Part shown: piece by piece, positions 49,079 through 55,955 of the stretch
How positions within the stretch are numbered: the first letter of the stretch is position 1
How the letters are laid out: each line of letters opens with the position of its first letter
Origin: Seison nebaliae
Taxonomy: Eukaryota > Rotifera > Pararotatoria > Seisonacea > Seisonidae
NCBI GenBank assembly: GCA_023231475.1
Contig: JALJEE010001415.1
Span: 1-55,955, forward strand
Direction of reading: 5' to 3'
Length of the DNA: 55,955 bases
Program-made: the position numbers and the translations under genes
The notes under the pieces: generated by a model
Databases searched by the model: none
Told to the model about the DNA's origin: nothing
The model's input: the letters and a program-made list of their open reading frames with translations, nothing else

Positions 49079-51756
49079 ATGGAGGGATATGATGATGAAA
49101 AATACGAAGGAGATGGGGAAGAAGAAATGGATGATAATGTAGGAAGATGGAAGGTTTTCGACGAAAGATATGATATTAGGTAGAAAGAATTGATTCTTTA
49201 AAACATTTTTTTGTTAGACGAATAAGAGATTACCATGGAAATGCATGCAATTCCTTTATTTGAAGTGGAATGGTGCGTAAATAATTTGTTATCTCCATTC
49301 ATTAGGTTATTCTTATAATAATCGATATTCTCTAAAATGTTCCATCAAATTTTATCTCGTTCATTCTCAACATTCCTTCTCAAAACAAATTCTTTTTAAA
49401 CATATTTTCTGTAATTCTACTCGCCAAATCATTTGCATTACGTTCAAATTGATCCATCATTTTAAATAGTAAGGAAGTGCGTCGCCAAACATCTTTGTTG
49501 AACTTTGAAGAAATTAATAAAAAAATTATTTTTTCAATTCTCCATTTTCTTTCAAGTTTGTTAATCGGATTGTACCAAATCGGAGCGAAGGAGAAGAAAC
49601 AAATTTAAGTTCATCTAACTCTTATGAAGAATTGGAACAATTACCAAACGCAAATGTGAAAGAAATGGATGAGAATGAACCGAATGGAGATATTCCAAAC
49701 AAGAAGAATAATGAACAAAGAAGGAATAAAGAAGGTCAGAATCGGAAAGATGTCATTGGACATTCGAAAACTATTACATATACTAATAATAGAGATTCGA
49801 ATAATGAGAATGAGAATGGTGTGAAGAATGGGAGATTTTGTCGATTTCTTCTCAATAATTGTTGTTGTTTCCGAAAGAAACATTTCCCACCAACTATTGA
49901 TAACAACAACAACAATACTAATCATACGATTGACAATGAGGAAACACCTCCAAAAAATTCTTTTATGTTAAATTTTTGTTTTTTCTTTTCTTTTATTGAC
50001 AATTCCTCTACATTTCTAGTAAGACGATTACAACGTTCGTTGTGGATGAAAATCAGAGTTATGGTTATAGATGGATGCAAATTATGACGATTGCAATTCT
50101 ATATAATTTAATCATACCGATAGCACGTGCCTGCTTTCCACTCTTACAGACAAGATATCACGCCTTATGGTTAACGCTCGATTATATCAGCGACGCCTTT
50201 TATATTTTGGATTCGCTCTATTCTTCACGTTGCGGTTATTTGGAAGAAGGAATATTAGTGACAGATATAAAAAAATTACGTCAACGATATCTGCATTCTA
50301 CAAAATTCTTATTAGATGTCATCAGTTTATTGCCAACGGATTTATTATATTTGGTACCATCGATAGGCTTTGAAGGATCTTATTTACGATTCAATCGCAT
50401 TCTACGAATTCGTCAAATGAATAATTTCATTACCAGGACCGAAACTTTAGCATCATCTCCAAACGCCTTTCGTATCGCTGCTCTTGTAGTTAATATTCTC
50501 ATTATCATCCATTGGAATGCATGTATCTATTTCGGTATATCACGTGCCATTGGTATCGCCAGTGACGGATGGGTGTATCCTGGTGGTCGGATTCTACGAG
50601 ACGCTGGTTCAATTGACGCTCCCTTATTACACACATATAACAGTAGTCTTCAACGACAATATATTTATTGTTTCTATTGGAGTACACTCATATTGACGAC
50701 GGTAGGCGAAGTTCCACCACCAGAAACCGAACTCGAATACATTTTCGTCACTTGCGTCTTGTTAGTAGGCGTGTTAATTTTCGCCACTATTGTCGGTAAC
50801 GTCGGCTCAATAATTTCCAATACGAACGCCTTACGTACCGAATTCCAACAGAAAGTGGACGCAGTGAAACAATATATGATATTTCGCAAAGTCTCACCAG
50901 AACTAGAGAGGAAAGTAGTAAAATGGTTCGATTATCGTTGGTCGAATAGACAAGTTACTTTTTTAATCATTTAACCATATTCTCATTTTGAAGGCACTGG
51001 ACGAAGATAAAGCAATGTCAGCATTACCTGCCAAATTGAGGAATGAAATCGCTATTCATGTTCATTTAGATACGTTGAAAAGGATAAAAATTTTCGAAGG
51101 CTGTGAACCAGGACTATTGGTCGAATTAGTATCTCGATTACGTTTAGTTGTATTCTCTCCTGGTGATTACATTTGTCGGAAAGTTCCTTTTTTTATTTCC
51201 ACAGCATTCTCTATTTTTATTAGGGTGATGTTGGGAAAGAAATGTACATTATCAAAAGAGGCAAATTGGTGGTGGTGGCGGAAGATGGAGAGACGATATT
51301 TGCAACTATGCAAGCCGGAAAAGTGTTCGGTGAGATATCCGTTCTAAATATTCCAGGAAATAAGACCGGTAATCGTCGATCAGCAAATGTGAGATCAGTC
51401 GGATATTCCGATTTGTTCACATTAACCAAAGAGGATTTGTGGGAGGTATTGACCGAATATCCGGATGCGAAACAACCGTTGCTTGATGCCGGTAAGGCAA
51501 TGTTGAGAAAAGATAAATTATTAGATGAAGACGTAGCAGAAAGAGAACAAATTAATCAGATGGACGCTAAACAGAAAATTGAAAAAATTCGTTAGATTTC
51601 CAATTCCTTCCTTTTTCCATTTTCAAATACATTTCAGTAAAAACGATCGACCATATCGAGACATGTGTAGCGAAGACGATTATCGAGTCAAGATCGAATT
51701 ATGTTGGACTGAAACAAAGAATATCTACTCTCGAAAGCCAAAACAAACAAATTTAA
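49079..51756 (+). CDS. cyclic-nucleotide-gated cation channel, alpha-type subunit
   Basis: Six exons: 49079-49138 (tentative first exon, [20 protein letters not shown]), 49557-49966, 50020-50953, 50994-51182, 51224-51590 and 51638-51756. Phases agree, giving 692 residues. S1 starts at [21 protein letters not shown]4 is [15 protein letters not shown]. The pore is [15 protein letters not shown] with the filter Glu. S6 is [18 protein letters not shown], then the C-linker. The cyclic-nucleotide-binding domain has [32 protein letters not shown] and NRRSANVRS. The last exon encodes the trimer-forming leucine-zipper region ([15 protein letters not shown]). It conducts Na+ and Ca2+ on binding cGMP or cAMP in sensory membranes. 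In the binding pocket Ser replaces the Thr that follows the key Arg in vertebrate rod subunits. The acidic, Asn-rich N-terminus is typical of these proteins. Only the first exon is uncertain. Confidence 0.94.
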
Positions 51757-52337
51757 TGAGATCATTTAATTATTTATTATCTTGTGTACACTCTTTCGAA
51801 GAAATGGTGCATGCACCGGTGAATTTTATTTCATATTCTTAATCTTCAATTAATCGACTTGATACAGTATAATCTTAAATTCTCACAATAACATCATTTC
51901 TTATTCATAGTCGTTGATTTTTAATTTTGTTTGAAAAGATATGATTAAATGATTATTCTAGGAACTTATAATAGAATTAAGAATCTATTAGTCAAATCTT
52001 TAGAAAGCAAATAGATTGAATGTATATTTTTAGCTTACAATAAATAATATAAAAACATAGATCAAAATTGTTAACAAATTAATAGTAAGATAACTCTTCA
52101 TTGTGCAAAACTCTACGTGTAAAAGTTTCTCTTTTACACAACAATTCTCTTCATTTATCCAATACAAGAGTTACACGATTCCATAAATTACTGCATAGTC
52201 GGCCGAACGTAAACCAAACCCTGAAAATTTGAAAATATTGAACTTGAAATAGTATAAGTCTAACATATGACAGGTGAACCATTTAAATACTGTACGGAAT
52301 AATATCCAGAATTGTAACGAATAGAAATAAAGTAATG
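51757..52337. other. convergent spacer with possible extra exon
   Basis: It lies between the CNG gene (plus) and the secreted-protein gene (minus). On the minus strand, 52370-52180 has a second long open reading (FISIRYNSGYYSVQYLNGSP, then after a short intron LRSADYAVIYG). This hints at an alternative 3' end of the neighbouring minus-strand gene. AATAAA signals occur near 52029. Confidence 0.4.
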
Positions 52338-53109
52338 ATTAATCACGAGCCAATTCCACATTTGAAAAACCCTAAAAATTATGGTATATATTATCATGTT
52401 ATTATATTATAGTACAAATTTGAAAAACTCTGAATAATTTAAGTTTCCTTCTGGGAAAGTTTCTAAATAATTTTGTTGCTTGAACCATTTTCTTTCATTA
52501 ACATAACCATTTGCTTTGAATTTAAGAGATTTTTTTATGATGTTTGGATAATCATAGAAGATAATTTTTACCTAAAATCATATTATGCCTAAAATTGGGA
52601 AACGTAATAAAATTAACAGTTTTATAAAATTTTGAATATGAATCCAGATGACAAAAATTGTCGATCGAGAATGGTATTGCTTCTAAATTCGGCGGTGAAT
52701 TTGAACAATAACTCTTATCTACTGGCCATACTTCCCTGAATGGTGAGGAGTGTACCATTACGGCCAATATGCTACTATAATTGACTGTTATACATTCGAA
52801 ATCATTTGCCAATTTAATTTTAGTTGAAGAATTAATCACACTTGTTTGGGGACAAACTCCTTTTATGGTTACTGCTCCTTCGCCATGTAAAATCAAATTA
52901 AGAATTTCCCATTTATTTGACGATGAATTATCTCGTTGTAAATTATATTGAATAACATCTCTTTCAAAATTAGTTTGAGGCACTAAATTATCAGCTATAT
53001 TCTTGATTCCTAAACCGTCAACATATTGTTGGAGTATTGTGAATGAAATTACAAATGAATAAGTTGAAATCATCGAAGAAAGCTTCTGATGACAACTATG
53101 ATATGACAA
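52338..53109 (-). CDS. unknown secreted or type II protein
   Basis: Three exons, 53109-52618, 52571-52416 and 52370-52338, with introns of 46 and 45 nt in phase 0, give about 226 residues. Residues 13-35 (MISTYSFVISFTILQQYVDG) form a signal peptide, or an anchor if the first Met is used. The mature part has spaced Cys (GVCPQ, FECITV, SYCSN, NFCHLD) and N-glycosylation sites, and then a charged region (KSLKFKANGYVNERKWFKQQ). The third exon gives a short end (GFSNVELARD). A different reading frame of the same exon is open for longer, so the 3' splice may be alternative. I do not recognise the family. An extracellular role is inferred only from the signal peptide. It sits next to a repeat-rich zone, so a young or fast-evolving gene is possible. 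Confidence 0.55.
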
Positions 53110-53241
53110 TGATCGTTAAAGAATAATTCTCCAAAAGCAAAATGAATCGATTTAAGGTTTAGAAAATTTTTAGAAAAAACTTAATTTTTTTTATGAAAAT
53201 ATATTTTCCATAACAAAAATGAAGACCAAATGAAACGAAAT

Positions 53242-53796
53242 ACTTCTAATGAGAAAACTGTTAAATATTCTACTTCAATCGATGGAATTCATGCCAAAAA
53301 AAATGGAAGAAACTGAACACTTTCAAATATCAAAGAGAAAAATAAGGAAAAACATTTTAATTATGTTTGGAAAGAGTCTCGTAAATTTTCTGTTGGGAAA
53401 AAAATTGAGTTTAGACATCTTTCTAATGTTCTTACATTTGAAGTTAAGAAATATCAGGAAATGACACCGAATTTCCAAAAAAAATTTTACTTCGGGTATT
53501 CCATTATTTTCATAACAAAATATATTTAACTTTAATTAAAAATGGTGACTTCAGAGAATTAGATGAAATGAGATGTAATAAATTGAAAAAATACTGCGAA
53601 ATATGTCCATGACAGCAATCGGATTTATCTCCAACTGCAGAACTAGTCTCGAGATGTTTAATAAAATTTATAGGTTTTCTGAATGAGAAATCTTTCACCC
53701 AAATACAGAAGCCATGAGAAAGAAACCCAATTCCTGTTTTTTGGCATGAATTCCATCGATTGAAGTAGAATATTTAACAGTTTTCTCATTAGAAGT
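53242..53796. repeat. 555-bp element with perfect 60-bp inverted repeats
   Basis: Bases 53242-53301 and 53737-53796 are exact reverse complements over 60 bp; outside this the sequences diverge at once. The spacer is about 435 bp. Read inward from each arm, both strands give the same peptide (KTVKYSTSIDGIHAKK) and then different but loosely similar coding-like sequences (KESRKFSVGKKIEFRHLSNV from the left, WVKDFSFRKPINFIKHLETS from the right). The two halves thus look like inverted, diverged duplicates of one coding fragment, with the outer 60 bp recently made identical. Whether this is a transposon end or a gene-fragment duplication is unclear. Confidence 0.85.
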
Positions 53797-53940
53797 TTTG
53801 ACTTTTAGAAAAAAATCGCAGGAAAAATAGATAAAATTTGGAAGTGGATAATTATTTTATTCTGTATGTAAATATTTTGAGTCACTCTCGAAATTATTTT
53901 TTTACAATTAACTTTAAACTCACAACTAATAAACAATTAA

Positions 53941-55733
53941 CAATCATTCTTCATTTCGATAATTTCTAACAAATTTTTAAGAGAAATGTTTATGGAATTG
54001 AACAAATGTAATTTCACACATTTTCGGACAATTGAGCAAGATTGAGGTAATTATTAAGTATTAAGTTAATAAATTTCTAAGTGACACCTTAGGTACTTCC
54101 ATTGTCGATTGTGATATTATGATTGACTCTCATTTTTTGAATATATCCGATCATCTACCGATCTCTGCGACTATCTCTCACTCTCTTAAACCTCACACTC
54201 TCGATCGCAACAGTACTGTCGACATCGCGTCGCCATACCGAACCAGTTTTTATTGTAAATTCTCTTACCAACGGCAACAAATGGCTCTTTTCGGGTTGAC
54301 TTCTCCTCTGGAGCACACTCCTCATGATGATCCACTTTCTATTCTCGCACATTTTTCTTCCACAACGATTCCTCAACACAATTTCTCAGGTCCTCCTATT
54401 CCGAATTTCTTCTCTATTTATCATCTCAAAATTCGGGCGGCTCTTTCTCTTAGTAAGTTTCGTATCGATCCCTCTCCGTCTAACTCCATTTCTGTTCTTG
54501 AACATCGAAAAATTTTTCGCAGGGCCGTACGGAAGTGTCTGAGGTCAAACTTCGAGGCAAAACTCAAAAGATCATTTCTTACTGCAGGCGTTCGCGGTAT
54601 CTGGAAATTGGTGACAGGTAAGGCTACAGTGAATAATGGCTCCAATATTTCAGTCGAAGGTTTTGCGATCCATTTCAAGTCTTACATGTACGACGAAGCG
54701 ATCGTTCCGTTCGATCTCCCTTCCATTATCGAGTCAAATTTCAATTTCTATTTTTTCTCTTATCAAGACGTGTATGATTCAATCACTGCACTCGACGGTT
54801 CGAAAGCTCATGGTCTCGATGATATCTGCATCAAACTAGTACAACACGCTCTACCTTCTCTCATCACGATTCTAACCAACTACATTAACGTGTCGATGTT
54901 AGAGGATTGTTTTTCCCCCTCCACTTTCCTCTTCAAACTGATTTCGATTCTGAAAAAACCGAACTTAGATTCTTCTTCTTTAAATTCGTATCGTCCGATA
55001 TGCATTTCTTCTTTCGTGTTAAAAGTAGTTGAGAATCTCATTTGATCACGTTCGCAACAAATTATGCAGAGCATTCTTCTCTTTTGCTCCAAGAACTAAA
55101 TTCATTCCTCTAAGATTACGTTTACAGATTCTTAAAAGTTTAGTTCTACCTCTTTACTCACTGGAAACAATTTTTTCTTTTACCGAACGTTCTTTTTTGT
55201 CCATTGACCGCGCATATAATCGGTTGATAAGGAGACTAGTTTGCTGTTTTCACAGATGCAATCGTTCTCTCCTTTTCGCAACAGTCGGTCTCGTTCCGCT
55301 ACCTATTCTCTTCTCTCGTCGAGTCTTTACGCTTATTGACAAGATCACTCAATCAAACTTCCATATTACACAAATTCCGAACATAGACATCCTAAATAAT
55401 CGTTCGGTTTTGTCGCATACAATTCGTTATTACGGGTTATCGCGTGAGATTACAATTGAAAATTTAAGAAATTTTACTTTTTCCTATGAACCCGCAATTT
55501 CTATGTCAATCGATATGGATTCTCTCGCTGAATTACACCGATTAATCAACATCGGCGATGATCAAACTTTTTTTTCACTTTTTTCTAATTTATCCCGACG
55601 GGAATTTAATTAATAAATAATAAATAATAATTATTGTTATTTTCATTTCAAATTTCTGAAAAGTTAGATTGTCCGAAAATTCCATAACTTCCCTTAAAAA
55701 TTTGTTAGAAATTATCGAAATGAAGAATGATTG
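53941..55733. repeat. 41-bp inverted repeats flanking a LINE copy
   Basis: Bases 53941-53981 and 55693-55733 are perfect reverse complements over 41 bp (core TTCATTTCGATAATTTCT). Similarity continues inward with gaps (TATGGAATT and TTTTCGGACAAT on both sides). They enclose the LINE at 54088-55613 almost exactly. This suggests either a LINE inserted into an older palindromic element or an inverted duplication bracketing it. Confidence 0.8.
54088..55613 (+). mobile_element. internally deleted non-LTR retrotransposon (LINE)
   Basis: It starts inside the endonuclease domain, whose last motif is clear (SDHLPISATI near 54146). It then runs through the linker into the first part of the reverse transcriptase (ALDGSKAHGLDDICIKL, then NSYRPICISSFVLKVVENL). 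At about 55030 it jumps, with a frame change, straight to the post-RT region (LRLRLQILKSLVLPLYSLE, SIDRAYNRLIRRL) and ends FSNLSRREFN. The catalytic RT core, including the YADD region, is absent, so the copy is dead. An A/T-rich tail follows (TAATAAATAATAAATAAT). The C-terminal part aligns with the decayed copy at 29943-31080, which retains the RT core. Plus-strand frames are otherwise open, so the copy is moderately young. Confidence 0.85.
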
Positions 55734-55860
55734 CTACTTTTATTTATTACTTTATCAATTTTATTCTTTGGGTGTAATTTCTAACTTACGTTAGTTTTGA
55801 GTCAATATCGACTAAATCTTATAGACTCTTTTTTTTTATAAAAAAATAGTTAAATTTGAG

Positions 55861-55955
55861 TTATACTCACACTAGGGGAGTCACATGGACAAGTGAAAGT
55901 AAACCAGGAGGTCGGAAGTGAGTTCTATATTAACAAGGATGTAAGACAAGGCTCT
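55861..55955 (+). mobile_element. start of another reverse-transcriptase element (cut by window end)
   Basis: From about 55871 the plus strand reads open to the window end through GQVKVNQEVGSEFYINKDVR and then QGS. The pattern of a strand, a turn and V-R-Q-G-S is that of the reverse-transcriptase region just before the catalytic motif in non-LTR elements (G-V-R-Q-G). It differs from the GLRQGS of the 29.9-kb LINE, so it is probably another family or subfamily. The upstream part is missing or decayed. Confidence 0.6.

Noticed and set aside
51579-51842. Plus-strand frame giving an alternative CNG channel C-terminus
   Set aside because: Splicing 51590 to 51638 in phase gives the leucine-zipper sequence expected for the family, whereas the other frame gives none.
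1-55955. CRISPR array, operons or a horizontally transferred bacterial cluster
   Set aside because: No regularly spaced direct repeats, introns occur throughout, and gene content is animal.

Overview
The window is AT-rich DNA from a metazoan. Protein genes are interrupted by very small introns (the ones I could resolve are mostly 41-58 nt, GT...AG), and the gene set is animal: a cadherin, profilin, a CNG-type ion channel, a 7TM receptor, a cohesin kleisin and endonuclease V. Short introns, asparagine/serine-rich tails and abundant small AT-rich spacers suggest a small invertebrate with a compact genome, such as a mite-like arthropod or another small-bodied invertebrate. The sequence alone does not settle the phylum.

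Layout, left to right. 0-1.4 kb: spacer with an inverted-repeat (foldback) element. 1.4-6.1 kb: protocadherin-like gene on the minus strand, whose cytoplasmic tail is completed by two extra exons. 6.1-15.7 kb: a 9.6-kb stretch with no convincing gene. 15.7-22 kb: a many-exon minus-strand ankyrin-repeat protein ending in a Dpy-30-like motif. A large intron in it holds two orphan coding-like exons. 24.3-24.8 kb: profilin. 25.8-29.3 kb: an intronless 1146-residue helical protein with weak resemblance to the cohesin subunit SCC3/STAG. 29.8-31.1 kb: a SINE-like repeat abutting a decayed LINE. 31.4-33.1 kb: an intronless alpha-kleisin (RAD21/REC8 type). 33.3-34.5 kb: 7TM receptor. 35.4-36.5 kb: endonuclease V. 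39-40.4 kb: unknown disordered protein. 41.1-41.3 kb: the full dimeric SINE copy. 41.8-42.7 kb: a six-exon, 178-residue protein with paired CxxC motifs, two membrane segments and a PPPSY tail. 43.8 kb: possible myristoylated micro-protein. 47.4-48.2 kb: unknown basic protein. 49.1-51.8 kb: cyclic-nucleotide-gated channel alpha-like subunit. 52.3-53.1 kb: unknown secreted protein. 53.2-56 kb: a repeat-rich zone with a perfect 60-bp inverted repeat, an internally deleted LINE flanked by 41-bp inverted repeats, and the start of another reverse transcriptase at the right edge.

The genes are independently transcribed host genes, not an operon or a transferred cluster. The one suggestive partnership is the divergent pair of the STAG-like protein and the kleisin, which would be direct binding partners in cohesin if both assignments hold. 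The most unusual structures are the inverted-repeat nest at 53.2-55.7 kb, the dimeric SINE, the orphan exons inside the ankyrin-gene intron, and the unnamed CxxC/two-membrane-segment gene.
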